This document shows, one piece after another, positions 9,613-18,847 of a stretch of DNA of 64,000 nucleotides. Origin of the DNA: Leptotrichia wadei (lineage in GTDB: Bacteria; Fusobacteriota; Fusobacteriia; Fusobacteriales; Leptotrichiaceae); contig NZ_AP019829.2 in assembly GCF_007990545.2 (NCBI RefSeq), positions 1,364,001-1,428,000 on the forward strand, read 5' to 3'. Under the pieces are notes generated by a model, which was not told where the DNA came from, ran no database searches, and saw only the letters and a list, made by a program, of their open reading frames with translations. Position 1 is the stretch's first letter, and each line of letters opens with the position of its first letter. Both the position numbers and the translations under genes were made by a program.

Positions 9613-10899
9613 CTATTTAACTTTTGCTTCGTTTACTAATAAATCAATTGTTTTTTGATTCACTAATCTGTAGTTTGTTTCATCAATAAATCTTTCATAG
9701 TTTCCATTTTTTCTTACATCAGCAATTAATGCATCCTTTTCAAGTCCATACATTGCAGCTAAAGTTTCGATTTCTTTTGCTACTTCTTCATCAGTTGCTT
9801 TAATTTCTTCATCTTTTGCAATTTCAGCCAGTACTAATTCTGTTTTCACAGCTTTTTCAGCATTTTCCTTTGCATTTTCCCTCATTGAATCCATTGTTTG
9901 TCCAGTCATTTGGAAATATTGATTCAAGTTAATTCCTTGCATTTGCAATTGTTGCGCAAATCTGTTGATTTGATAGTCAATTTCCCTTTGAACTAATGCT
10001 TCTGGAATTTCAACTTCTGTTGCACTTACTACAGCATCTACAACTTTGTTCTTAAATTCATTTTCAGCTCTTGTTTCTTCTCTTTTTGTAATATTTTCTC
10101 TAGTTTTAGCATTCATATCTTCAACTGAATCAAATCCTAATTCTTTTGCCAAGTCATCATTTAATTCAGCTTCTTCTTTTCTCTTAATTGAGTTTACTTT
10201 TACTTTAAATAAAGCTGGTTTTCCAGACAAGTTTGCAGCTCCATAATTTTCAGGGAAAGTAACGTTTACATCAAATTCATCCCCTTTTTTGTGTCCTGCA
10301 ATTTGATCTTCAAAAGTGTCAATAAAGCTGTGAGAACCTAATGTCAAGTCATATCCTTCAGCTTTTCCTCCATCAAAGGCTTCCCCATCTATAAATCCTT
10401 CAAAGTTAATGTTTACAACATCATCATTTTTAGCTTCTTCATCTTCTGCAATTTCTTTTAATTTTGCAGCGCTTTCTCTTAATCTTTCAATTTCTTCATT
10501 TACAGTTTCATCTGTAACTTCCACATTTTCCTTTTCTACTTCCACACCTCTATATTGTCCTAATTCAAATGTAGGTAATACAGGAATTGTAAATACAACT
10601 TCCACTTTATCATCATTATTTTCATATTTTTCAAGTTTAATATCAGCAATTGGTTTTAATTCATTTTCTGCAACTGCTTTTCTATATTCATCAGAAATAA
10701 TATGATTTAGGATTTCTCCTTCAATTTCCTTTTTGAATTTACTTTCAATAACTTTTGCAGGTACATGTCCTGGACGGAATCCGTCAACTTTTGCATCTTT
10801 AAAATGTACTAAAACGTGATCTTTTAAGTGTTTTAATTCTTCTCCTTCCCTAACTGCTGATACTTCATAAGTTGTTTCATTTAATTTTTTTACTGCCAT
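9613..10899 (-). CDS. tig: Trigger factor
   Basis: Trigger factor is the ribosome-bound chaperone and peptidyl-prolyl isomerase that meets nascent chains at the exit tunnel. The ribosome-docking loop GFRPGHVP is at residues 40-47. A FKBP-like isomerase domain follows (around 160-240, with VTFPENYGAANLSGKPALFKV), then the long helical chaperone domain to residue 428. Length and domain order are normal. GGAGG precedes the start. It heads the tig-clpP-clpX-lon block on the minus strand. Confidence 0.97.
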   Translation of the reverse strand: MAVKKLNETTYEVSAVREGEELKHLKDHVLVHFKDAKVDGFRPGHVPAKVIESKFKKEIEGEILNHIISDEYRKAVAENELKPIADIKLEKYENNDDKVEVVFTIPVLPTFELGQYRGVEVEKENVEVTDETVNEEIERLRESAAKLKEIAEDEEAKNDDVVNINFEGFIDGEAFDGGKAEGYDLTLGSHSFIDTFEDQIAGHKKGDEFDVNVTFPENYGAANLSGKPALFKVKVNSIKRKEEAELNDDLAKELGFDSVEDMNAKTRENITKREETRAENEFKNKVVDAVVSATEVEIPEALVQREIDYQINRFAQQLQMQGINLNQYFQMTGQTMDSMRENAKENAEKAVKTELVLAEIAKDEEIKATDEEVAKEIETLAAMYGLEKDALIADVRKNGNYERFIDETNYRLVNQKTIDLLVNEAKVK

Positions 10900-10955
10900 T
10901 TCTTTAATTCCTCCTAAAATTTTTTGTTATATATAATTTATATTAATTAATTTAA

Positions 10956-12659
10956 TTATTTAAAATCCTTTATTTTCAACTCGATAAACAAATCTGAATG
11001 AACAGACTTAAATATCGGAGTATAAACTATTTTAAACTTTTTCTTATAAAAATTATTTGTTTTTAATTTATGTCCTAAATTGTATCCAATTACCGATATA
11101 ATACGGTTATTTTTTTTAACAAATCCCTTAAAATGCCGATTATTTATCCCAAACTTTGTCAAATTCAAAAAACTCACATCAGCATCCATAAAATTAGGCT
11201 CTTGATTATCCAGCCCAAAAGGTGAAAGTCTATTTATATCGTTAAGCTTTCTCTTATTCAAATTTTCAATATTCAGCCACGCATCAACATAAAGTATCTT
11301 TTGAACATTTTCTCTATTTTTTCTAGCAAGTTTATATCTCAAATATTTTTCTATTTCACCTAAATATTTTTCAGACACAAGAAATCCTGCTGCTAAATCA
11401 TGCCCTCCGAACCGCTCCAGCTTATCTGAAACACTTTTTAAAATATCAAAAATATTAATTCCTTCAATGCTTCTGCAAGATGCCTTTCCATATCCATTTT
11501 TTATTGAAACCAAAATAACTGGAATATTATATTTTATGGAAATTCTCGAACAAACAACACCAATTACTCCAGAATGCCATTTTCTACTCTTCATAAAAAT
11601 GTATTTTGGACGTTCAAGATGCTGTATTTTTTCCTCTAGCTCATTATAAATCTCATTTTCCAAATAACGTCTAATTTTATTTGCACGCTTCATTTCCTCA
11701 ATTATTGAAAAAAGTTTAAAATCATCTTCCTGAATAAAAAAATTTACAACAATTTTTGAGTTATCAATTCTTCCAAGTGCATTAAAAATTGGTGCTACAA
11801 AAAATCCGATATCGCTAGTCGTTATATTTTTGGGATTTATCTTCAAATAGTTAATAATATACTTCAAACCTTTTATTTTCGTTTTTTTTAAATTACTTAA
11901 TCCTTTTTTTATAATAAATCTATTTTCATCAGTCATTGGTACAACATCTGCGACTGTCCCAATCATTATAATATCCAAACAATCATACAATATCTTTTTA
12001 TTTGCACCAAAAATTTCATAAACTGCATCTGTAAGTTTAAAAGCAACTCCAGAACCAGATAAAAATTTATTTGGATAATTTTTGCTGCTTTTTGGATTTA
12101 TCACAAGAACCCCAAGTTTTTTTCCTTCATTTTCAAACTCATTTTCAAAAATACCTGTCTGTCTATGATGATCTGTTATAATTATATCAATCCCTTCGCT
12201 TTTCAGCATTAATATTTCTTCAAGATTATTTATCGACGTATCAACTGTTATAAACAACTTTGCATCCCGTTTTTTCAAAAATGTCAAAACATGTTTATTT
12301 ATCCCAGCTCCCTTATGAACCCGATTTGGAATATAATAATCCACATTTAATCCCAATTTTCTCAACATCATTACTAAATACGCTACTCCAGAAATTCCAT
12401 CAACGTCATAATCTCCATAAACTATAATTTTCTCTTTATTCTTCCCAGCCTTTTGTATCCTTTTAACAGCATTTTCCATATCTTCAAACAAAAATGGATT
12501 ATGAATATCCTCTTTATCTGAATTTAAAAATTTTTGTACTTTTTCCTTCGTGTTAATTCCTCGATTTAAAAGAAGCCTTGAAATTAATCTACTTTCACCA
12601 AATTCAGAACTTTTTGATACCAAATAATTTTTATCATAGCTTTTTAATTCCCATTTCAT
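10956..12659 (-). CDS. recJ: Single-stranded-DNA exonuclease RecJ
   Basis: RecJ degrades single-stranded DNA 5' to 3' in recombination and mismatch repair. The 567-residue protein has the DHH-family metal motifs DYDVDG (83-88) and TDHH (161-164), a further acidic motif near GTVADVVP, and the DHHA1 motif GGHDLAAGF. It is the last gene of the rimP-nusA-infB-rbfA group and is 141 bp from rbfA; that gap holds a long inverted repeat. The ribosome site before the ATG is weak (AAGGAA at about 15 bases). Confidence 0.94.
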   Translation of the reverse strand: MKWELKSYDKNYLVSKSSEFGESRLISRLLLNRGINTKEKVQKFLNSDKEDIHNPFLFEDMENAVKRIQKAGKNKEKIIVYGDYDVDGISGVAYLVMMLRKLGLNVDYYIPNRVHKGAGINKHVLTFLKKRDAKLFITVDTSINNLEEILMLKSEGIDIIITDHHRQTGIFENEFENEGKKLGVLVINPKSSKNYPNKFLSGSGVAFKLTDAVYEIFGANKKILYDCLDIIMIGTVADVVPMTDENRFIIKKGLSNLKKTKIKGLKYIINYLKINPKNITTSDIGFFVAPIFNALGRIDNSKIVVNFFIQEDDFKLFSIIEEMKRANKIRRYLENEIYNELEEKIQHLERPKYIFMKSRKWHSGVIGVVCSRISIKYNIPVILVSIKNGYGKASCRSIEGINIFDILKSVSDKLERFGGHDLAAGFLVSEKYLGEIEKYLRYKLARKNRENVQKILYVDAWLNIENLNKRKLNDINRLSPFGLDNQEPNFMDADVSFLNLTKFGINNRHFKGFVKKNNRIISVIGYNLGHKLKTNNFYKKKFKIVYTPIFKSVHSDLFIELKIKDFK

Positions 12660-12701
12660 TACAAGATTAATCGCTTCCTTTTTTTTGTATAATTAAACAC
12701 C

Positions 12702-12780
12702 TTAAAATCAGAATTTTACTAAAATTTCTATATTCAGTAATTAGATTTTATTAAATTATTTTTTGAAATCCTGATTTTAA
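12702..12780. repeat. Inverted repeat between rbfA and recJ
   Basis: TTAAAATCAG (12702-12711) and CTGATTTTAA (12771-12780) are exact inverted copies 59 bp apart. On the minus strand the stem would form in the rbfA-recJ intercistronic mRNA. It is not followed by a T-run, so processing or partial read-through control is more likely than termination. Confidence 0.45.
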
Positions 12781-12800
12781 AGCCTTTTTGCATCTTTATT

Positions 12801-13169
12801 CTATTCAGTATCACTATTTTCTTTTTTTATTTCACTTAATATTGAAGCTATCTTTACACCATATTCAACACTATCATCCAAATGAATTCTCACTTCTGGA
12901 ACAAATCTAACTGTTAATTGTGAACCAATTTTTTTTCTAAAAAATCCCTTTAACTTATTCAAATCTTCAGCAATTTTTTCCCTATTCACATTATTCTTCA
13001 AATCAAGTATTGAAAATGTCAAATCAAGATATCTTCCATCCTTTGTAAGCTCTACCTTGTGAATTGTAACAAGATTTTTTATTTTTTCATTTTTTATCTC
13101 TGTCAAAAGTGTCATTCCAATAATTCTTGAAATTTCTTTTTCTAGTCCCTTTTTCCTTCTATCATTCAT
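12801..13169 (-). CDS. rbfA: Ribosome-binding factor A
   Basis: RbfA is a small KH-fold protein that binds the 30S subunit during late 16S rRNA maturation and cold adaptation. The 122-residue sequence has the family start (RRKKGLEKEISRIIGMTLL), the central YLDLTFSILD segment and the C-terminal RFVPEVRIHLDDSVEYG. It begins 20 bp after infB ends, so the two are almost certainly co-transcribed, as in most bacteria. Confidence 0.95.
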   Translation of the reverse strand: MNDRRKKGLEKEISRIIGMTLLTEIKNEKIKNLVTIHKVELTKDGRYLDLTFSILDLKNNVNREKIAEDLNKLKGFFRKKIGSQLTVRFVPEVRIHLDDSVEYGVKIASILSEIKKENSDTE

Positions 13170-13189
13170 AAAATTATCACCTATCTTCG

Positions 13190-16171
13190 TTATCTTGGGA
13201 TTTCTTCCATAATATATGACTCGATAATATCTCCAGCCTTAATATCATTAAAGTCTTGAATACCAATTCCACATTCTTGTCCCATTACAACTTCTTTTAC
13301 ATCATCCTTAAATCGTTTCAGTGAACCTAATTCCCCATCAAAAATAATAATTCCATCACGAATTACACGAATTTTGGAATCTTTTGTAACTTTCCCATCA
13401 ACAACAACAGCTCCAGCGATATTTCCAACATTTGACACTTTAAATACTTGTTTAACTTCAATTCTTCCAAAGTAAACTTCTTTAAATTCTGGATCAAGCA
13501 TTCCCTTCATTGCCTTTTCAATTTCTTCAGTTGCATGGTAAATTACGTTATAGTTTCTAATTTCCACTCCAGTTTTTTCAGCAATGATTCTAGCAGGTGT
13601 TGTTGGCCGTACGTTAAATGCTATTATAATTGCATTTGATGCTTCTGCAAGTTTTACATCCCCTTCAGTTACTGCTCCAGCACTTCCTTGAATTACATTA
13701 ACAACAACTTTTTCCGTATTAAGTTTTTCAAGCGATTCTTTCAATGCTTCAACAGACCCTTTTGAATCTGCTCTTATAATACACTTCAATTCTTTTAATT
13801 CTTGTTCTTCCAATTCTTGTGATAAACTTTCCAATGAAATATGTTTTTTCTTGTTTTGATCATTTACTTTTCTTTCTCGAATAAAGTCTTCTACAATTTT
13901 CTTAGCCTGTTTATCACTTTCAACACCATACAGAATATCTCCGGCATTTGGTACAACATTAAATCCTGTAATTTCCACAGGTTGTGAAATAATCGCCTTA
14001 TTTATCTTTTTACCTCTGTCATCAAGCATAGAACGAACTCTACCATGAGCTTCTCCAGCTACAAATACATCTCCAATTTTTAAAGTTCCTTCTTGCACAA
14101 GCACATCAGCAACTGCTCCCATCTTAGGATCAAGTCTTGATTCTACAACAACCGCTTTAGGACGTTTATTTGGATTAGCTTTTAATTCTTCAAGTTCCGC
14201 TGTAATTAATATTGTTTCCAGAAGTTCTTCCAAATTAATTTTTTGTTTTGCAGAAATTTCAACAAATTCTGTATTTCCACCCCAGTCAGGTGACATTAAC
14301 CCATATTCAGTCAATTCTGTTCTAACTTTCATAGGATCAGCTCCTGGCTTATCAATTTTATTAATTGCAACGATTATTGGAACTCCAGCTTCCTTAGCAT
14401 GCGAAATAGCTTCCACAGTTTGAGGTTTTACTCCATCATCAGCTGCTACAATTAAAATCGAAATATCTGTAATATTAGCTCCCCTTGCTCTCATTTCAGT
14501 AAACGCCTCATGCCCTGGAGTATCAATAAATGTAATCCTTTGTCCCTTCCAGTTTACTTGGTAAGCTCCTATTTTTTGTGTAATTCCTCCAGCTTCATCA
14601 CTCATTACATTTGTATGTCTAAGTGCATCAAGTAATGAAGTTTTACCATGGTCAACGTGTCCCATAATTGTAATAACAGGTGCTCTTGTGACAAGCTCAT
14701 CTTCTTTATCTTCTTGTTCAAGATGATATTTTTCACCATAACTAACTTCTTCAATCTCTTCCTTTTCCACAATTACTTCATAGTCAAGTGCCACTTCTTC
14801 AGCTTCTTCAAAAGATAAAATTGCATTTGCTGTAAGCAATTTTCCTTCCATAAAGAATTTTTTAATTATATCAGAAACATTAATTCCCAATTTTTCAGCT
14901 AAGTCTTTAATAACAATTTCATCTCCAATTGTTATCATTCCTATGCTCTCTCCTTCAATTCTGACAATTTCATCCTTAACAGCTTTTTCATGTTTTTTAT
15001 TTTTCTTTTTCTTTTTGTCGTCTTTTCTAAAATCAGAACGAAGTTCTTTTTCATGCTGCTCTCTGTCTCTTCTATTTTTTTCGTATTTTTTCTTTTCAAA
15101 TTTTCCTTTTCCTTTTCCACCAGCTTTTCCTTTTTCAGCAACTGTTGCTGCTGGAATTTCAGCTTGTGACTCTTTTTTTCCACCAGAAAAGTTTCTGTTG
15201 TCTCTTCTAAAGTCCTCTTTATCCTTATTAAATCCGCCTCTGTCGGAAAATCCTCTATTATTCTGTCTATCCTTAAAATTTCTTGTTCCATTTCCTTTGT
15301 TATCACGATTATCCCTATTATCTCTATTTTGGAAACTTCTATTATCTCGATTATCTCTCAACTGATTATTTCCATCCCTGTTGAAACTTCTATTTTCTTT
15401 TTTAAAGTTATTATCTCTTCCGTCTCGCTTAAATCCGTCCTTACTTCGATTATCTCTGCTTTGGAAGTTTCTCGTTCCATTTTCTCTGCTATCACGGCTA
15501 TCTCTATTGTCTCTATTTTGAAAACCTCTATTATCTCGATTATCTCTTGGCTGGTTATTTCCTTCCCTGTTAAAACTTCTATTGTCTTTTCTAAAGTTAT
15601 TGTCTCTTCCGTCTCGCTTAAATCCGTCCTTATTTCGATTATCTCTGCTTTGGAAGTTTCTCGTTCCATTTTCTCTGTTGTCTCGGTTATCTCTATTTTG
15701 ATAATTTTGTTTATCTTTATTTATTTCATTTTGTTTATTATTATTCTGACTACTCAAATTAACTTTCATCTCCATTTTCTTTTTATTTTCGTTTTTATCA
15801 AATTTATTTTTATTATTATCTTTCTTTTTTTCCAATGTTCGCTTTGGTGTATCATAATTCTTATTAATATTTTGTTCATTTGATTTATTTTGTTCAATAC
15901 TATTGTTTTTTTGATTGTCTGAATGATTATTTACCGTTTTTGCAGCAGTTTCTTTTGGTTTTCCTTCATTTTTATTCAGATTTTCAGTTTTACTGCCATC
16001 ACTTTGATTTTGATTCTGAACATCTTTTTGAAGCTTTTTTCTTATCAAATTTACTTCTTCACCACTTAGCACATTCATGTGATGTCTTTTATCAATTCCA
16101 AATTTTCGGATTTCCTCCATAAACTTAGATGCCGTAAAACCACTTTCTTTTGCTAATTCATGCACTTTCAT
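13190..16171 (-). CDS. infB: Translation initiation factor IF-2
   Basis: IF-2 is the GTPase that brings fMet-tRNA to the 30S subunit. The 993-residue chain starts with the short IF2-N module (MKVHELAKESGFT), then about 330 residues of low-complexity Asn/Arg/Asp/Lys-rich sequence with a 63-residue tandem repeat. A second IF2-N-like module follows around residue 410-465, then the G domain with GHVDHGKT, DTPGHEAF and NKIDKPGAD, and domains II to IV. Its start codon overlaps the stop of the upstream gene in ATGA, with GGAGGTGA inside that gene, so translation is coupled. The linker is longer than usual and looks disordered. Confidence 0.96.
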   Translation of the reverse strand: MKVHELAKESGFTASKFMEEIRKFGIDKRHHMNVLSGEEVNLIRKKLQKDVQNQNQSDGSKTENLNKNEGKPKETAAKTVNNHSDNQKNNSIEQNKSNEQNINKNYDTPKRTLEKKKDNNKNKFDKNENKKKMEMKVNLSSQNNNKQNEINKDKQNYQNRDNRDNRENGTRNFQSRDNRNKDGFKRDGRDNNFRKDNRSFNREGNNQPRDNRDNRGFQNRDNRDSRDSRENGTRNFQSRDNRSKDGFKRDGRDNNFKKENRSFNRDGNNQLRDNRDNRSFQNRDNRDNRDNKGNGTRNFKDRQNNRGFSDRGGFNKDKEDFRRDNRNFSGGKKESQAEIPAATVAEKGKAGGKGKGKFEKKKYEKNRRDREQHEKELRSDFRKDDKKKKKNKKHEKAVKDEIVRIEGESIGMITIGDEIVIKDLAEKLGINVSDIIKKFFMEGKLLTANAILSFEEAEEVALDYEVIVEKEEIEEVSYGEKYHLEQEDKEDELVTRAPVITIMGHVDHGKTSLLDALRHTNVMSDEAGGITQKIGAYQVNWKGQRITFIDTPGHEAFTEMRARGANITDISILIVAADDGVKPQTVEAISHAKEAGVPIIVAINKIDKPGADPMKVRTELTEYGLMSPDWGGNTEFVEISAKQKINLEELLETILITAELEELKANPNKRPKAVVVESRLDPKMGAVADVLVQEGTLKIGDVFVAGEAHGRVRSMLDDRGKKINKAIISQPVEITGFNVVPNAGDILYGVESDKQAKKIVEDFIRERKVNDQNKKKHISLESLSQELEEQELKELKCIIRADSKGSVEALKESLEKLNTEKVVVNVIQGSAGAVTEGDVKLAEASNAIIIAFNVRPTTPARIIAEKTGVEIRNYNVIYHATEEIEKAMKGMLDPEFKEVYFGRIEVKQVFKVSNVGNIAGAVVVDGKVTKDSKIRVIRDGIIIFDGELGSLKRFKDDVKEVVMGQECGIGIQDFNDIKAGDIIESYIMEEIPR
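15312..15690 (-). repeat. 189-bp tandem repeat inside infB
   Basis: Two consecutive near-identical units are offset by exactly 189 bp (63 codons); for example CTCGTTCCAT recurs at 15471 and 15660, and CGTCTCGCTT at 15421 and 15610. The encoded unit runs GTRNFQSRDNR to DNRDNR-FQN. Single-base differences change residues such as Arg/Lys and Glu/Asp but keep charge. A diverged third partial copy lies toward 15250. Confidence 0.85.
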
Positions 16172-16767
16172 CCATTCATCACCTCCACTTTGCTTAATAT
16201 TCCCTTTATTACTTTTTTATTAAAAATACCGACAACATTTACATTCCTTGAAAAAAGTCTTATCAATTCCTCTTTTCTTTCAACAAATATAATCTCAAAA
16301 TTAAAATTTTCCTTTAATTTTTCAAATTCTTCAATATATTTTGTCTTTATATCTTTAGGAATTATCAAAAGTTTCACTTTCTCCTTTTGCACTCCTTCAA
16401 TTGTTTCATCAATTCCAAAAACAAAATATTCAGAATTCTTCATTGGCTTTAAAATATCAATTATACTCTTTTTTTCACCCTTTATCTGCTCCAGCATTTT
16501 TACAAGCTGCTCAATTTCAATCTTATATTTCCTATTTTTTGAAAGCTTCTCAATACATTCATTCGTTTTACAAACATAAAACCCTCTTGCCTGCACTTTC
16601 ATTTCCCTGTCAAAAATATATTTCCCATTTTGCTCAGAAATTCTAAAAAATTCAGATTTTTTACCTTTCCTTCTGCAGCAAATACACATTCTTTCAGGTT
16701 TACTTTTCTCTTTATCCATTTTATCATTTTTTTTATTTTCTAAATTCTTTCCATCAACTGTATCCAA
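16168..16767 (-). CDS. YlxR (DUF448) - L7Ae-like fusion protein
   Basis: The N-terminal half is a YlxR/DUF448 domain (PERMCICCRR, GRGFYV-like ARGFYVCKTNECI), the family recently linked to RNase P modulation. The C-terminal half (about residues 95-199) reads as an L7Ae/YlxQ-like RNA-binding fold, ending in NVNVVGIFNKKVIKGIL. In Firmicutes these are two adjacent genes, ylxR and ylxQ, between nusA and infB; here they appear as one 199-residue chain in the same place. I accept a TTG start at 16767 because AAGGAGG lies just upstream, while later ATGs have no ribosome site. The assignment of the C-terminal half is weaker than that of the N-terminal half. Confidence 0.8.
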   Translation of the reverse strand: MDTVDGKNLENKKNDKMDKEKSKPERMCICCRRKGKKSEFFRISEQNGKYIFDREMKVQARGFYVCKTNECIEKLSKNRKYKIEIEQLVKMLEQIKGEKKSIIDILKPMKNSEYFVFGIDETIEGVQKEKVKLLIIPKDIKTKYIEEFEKLKENFNFEIIFVERKEELIRLFSRNVNVVGIFNKKVIKGILSKVEVMNG

Positions 16768-16911
16768 ACTTCCTAATTACCTCCTTGTTCGATACAATTT
16801 TAACTATATTGTAAAAGCTATTAATCGAAATTTCAATTTTTTACTTTGAATTTCTAATAAAAAACTTAATCTTAATCATAACTTTTCACTTTTACAACTG
16901 TCTAATTGTCC

Positions 16912-18123
16912 CTATTCATTATCTTCACTAAGTCCTGCGAAAGCACTTTCTTCAACTTCAATATCATTTTGCGAATCACTAGTTTTTTCAATATTTTCTG
17001 TTTCATCTAATGAATCTTGAAATGCACTTTTTTCTTTAAATTCATCTTCTTCGCTTCCAGCCATTTCATCTGATCCTGTATGAATATCAATTTTCACGCC
17101 ACATAATCTTGCCGCAAGTCTTGAATTTTGTCCTTTTTTACCAATCGCAAGTGATAATTGATTTTCTGCAACAACTACTTTTGCAACTTTTAGATTATCT
17201 TCACCTTCTTCAACAATCTCCACAGACAAAACTTGTGCAGGATTTAAAGCATTTTTTACAAATTCCCTAACATCTTCATTCCAAAGAACAACATCAATCT
17301 TTTCTCCTTGCAGCTCATCAATAATAGTTTGGATTCTCATACCATTCCGTCCAATACAGGCACCTTTTACATCTAAATTCTTATCATTTGAATAAACTGC
17401 TACTTTAGAACGGCTTCCAGCTTCCCTTGCAATATTCTTAATTTCAATTATACCTTCATAAATTTCAGGTACTTCAAGTTCCAATAGCCCACGTAGCAAT
17501 TCTTCAGATTTTCTAGAAACAAAAGTTTTTGTAAACTTAGTTGCCTCCTCAACTTCTCCAATAAATATCTTAATTCTGTCCCCTTGCACAAATTTATCCG
17601 TTGGCGACAATTCCTTTTGCGGCACAATTGCTTCAAGCCCATTTATATCAACGTATAAATTCCCCTTTTCATCTGTCTTTCTAACATTTGCAGACACAAT
17701 TGAATTTTCAATTTCCTTAAATTTATTAAAAATATTTCTTTTTTCACATTCTCTGACTTTTTGTACAACAATCTGTTTTGCATTCTGAATCGCATTTCTC
17801 TTAAAACTTTCCGCATTAATTTCCAAATCCAGAATATCTCCCAGCTTAGCACGTTTTTTAACAGAGATTGCATCTTCCAGACTAATTTCCTCTTCAGGAT
17901 TTTCTACATTTTCCACAATCAGCCTTTGTGAATAAACCTTCACATCTCCGCTATTTCTATTTATAGTTACTTTTACATTATCCTTTTCACCATAATTCTT
18001 CTTATATGCCGCAAGCAATGCAGTTTCTATTGTTTCCAGCAATTCTTCCTTTAAAATTCCCTTTTCCTTTTCAAGTTCATCAAGTGCTTCCAAAAATATT
18101 TTTTGATCTCGCCCTTTCATCAT
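16912..18123 (-). CDS. nusA: Transcription termination/antitermination factor NusA
   Basis: NusA binds RNA polymerase and controls pausing, termination and antitermination. The 403-residue protein has the N-terminal polymerase-binding domain, an S1 domain (around 135-200) and tandem KH domains with GACIGRNGMRIQ and AIGKKGQNSRLAARL. The C terminus is an acidic tail without the extra repeats seen in enteric NusA. Its start codon overlaps the stop of rimP, and GAGGAGG lies in the end of rimP, so the two are translationally coupled. Confidence 0.96.
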   Translation of the reverse strand: MMKGRDQKIFLEALDELEKEKGILKEELLETIETALLAAYKKNYGEKDNVKVTINRNSGDVKVYSQRLIVENVENPEEEISLEDAISVKKRAKLGDILDLEINAESFKRNAIQNAKQIVVQKVRECEKRNIFNKFKEIENSIVSANVRKTDEKGNLYVDINGLEAIVPQKELSPTDKFVQGDRIKIFIGEVEEATKFTKTFVSRKSEELLRGLLELEVPEIYEGIIEIKNIAREAGSRSKVAVYSNDKNLDVKGACIGRNGMRIQTIIDELQGEKIDVVLWNEDVREFVKNALNPAQVLSVEIVEEGEDNLKVAKVVVAENQLSLAIGKKGQNSRLAARLCGVKIDIHTGSDEMAGSEEDEFKEKSAFQDSLDETENIEKTSDSQNDIEVEESAFAGLSEDNE

Positions 18124-18608
18124 TCCTCCTCACTATTTAATATGCCATTTGGTAATTCATATATTAAAGTTGCCTTTTTTAATTTAGAAAGTGGTATTTC
18201 CACTATTTTCCCCAATTTATCATCCAAAAGAAAAATCGTATCATCTTCAAATTTTTCCAATTTTCCAACAAATCTTTTAGCCCCCTCAATATTACTCTTA
18301 GCCTGAACATTAACTTTCTCTCCTAAAAATCTCACAAAATCCTTAGGCTTTTTCAACCTTCGCTCAACCCCAGGCGTCGAAACCTCCAAAAAAAACTTCT
18401 CTTCAATCAGTTCATCCGCAATCCCGTCAATCTCACGGCTAAAATCAATACAATCATCAAGTGTCGTAGTCCCATCCATTTTCTCCACATACACTCTCAA
18501 ATAATTATATCCCCCATCCCTCACATATTCCAAATCTGCCAACTCCAGATTCATTTCCTTTAAATGCGATTCGATTTTCTTCTCAAACTCATTTAAAATC
18601 TGTTCCAT
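18120..18608 (-). CDS. rimP: Ribosome maturation factor RimP
   Basis: RimP assists 30S assembly. The protein from the ATG at 18608 (MEQILNEFEKKI) has 162 residues with the two family domains, including LELADLEYVRDGG-LRVYVEK and the EVSTPGVERRLKKP motif. I prefer this start to an in-frame ATG five codons upstream because GAGGTG lies seven bases before it. It heads the operon rimP-nusA-ylxR/L7Ae-infB-rbfA-recJ and has a clear promoter and a GC-rich leader hairpin. Confidence 0.94.
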   Translation of the reverse strand: MEQILNEFEKKIESHLKEMNLELADLEYVRDGGYNYLRVYVEKMDGTTTLDDCIDFSREIDGIADELIEEKFFLEVSTPGVERRLKKPKDFVRFLGEKVNVQAKSNIEGAKRFVGKLEKFEDDTIFLLDDKLGKIVEIPLSKLKKATLIYELPNGILNSEEE

Positions 18609-18629
18609 AAAATTACACCTCATATCTAA

Positions 18630-18658
18630 AACTAAAGAGTGGGCTGACCCACTCTCTA
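18630..18658 (-). promoter_or_regulatory. GC-rich hairpin in the rimP-nusA leader
   Basis: On the minus strand AGAGTGGG and CCCACTCT form an 8-bp stem with a four-base loop, followed by TTTAGTTTT, between the promoter and the rimP ribosome site. This looks like an attenuator. NusA is known in enteric bacteria to control its own operon through leader termination; a similar role here is inference. Confidence 0.6.
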
Positions 18659-18680
18659 CCTGAAATTATTTTCTGTAACT

Positions 18681-18709
18681 ATAATAACACATTTTCATTC
18701 TTTTTTCAA
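18681..18709 (-). promoter_or_regulatory. Promoter of the rimP-nusA-infB operon
   Basis: On the minus strand TTGAAA (18704-18709) and TATTAT (18681-18686) are spaced by 17 bp, about 75 bases before rimP. Confidence 0.65.
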
Positions 18710-18847
18710 CCCTCTATCTATCTAAAAATTAACTTTTTATATTTTTTCTAAATATATGAAAATTTTTTTTACTTTAAGTCAATAAGATTAAATATTTTCA
18801 ATGATTTTCACCTGTTTCCATCTATATAATTAATTTTTTGCTAAATT

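Noticed and set aside
15312-15690. CRISPR-like periodic repeat
   Set aside because: The 189-bp period is far too long, there are no unique spacers, and the repeat lies in frame within infB.
14943-15883. Long plus-strand ORFs (140 and 184 codons) opposite infB
   Set aside because: They mirror the low-complexity repeat region of infB, have no ribosome site, and encode Ser/Ile/Phe-rich sequence typical of antisense reading.
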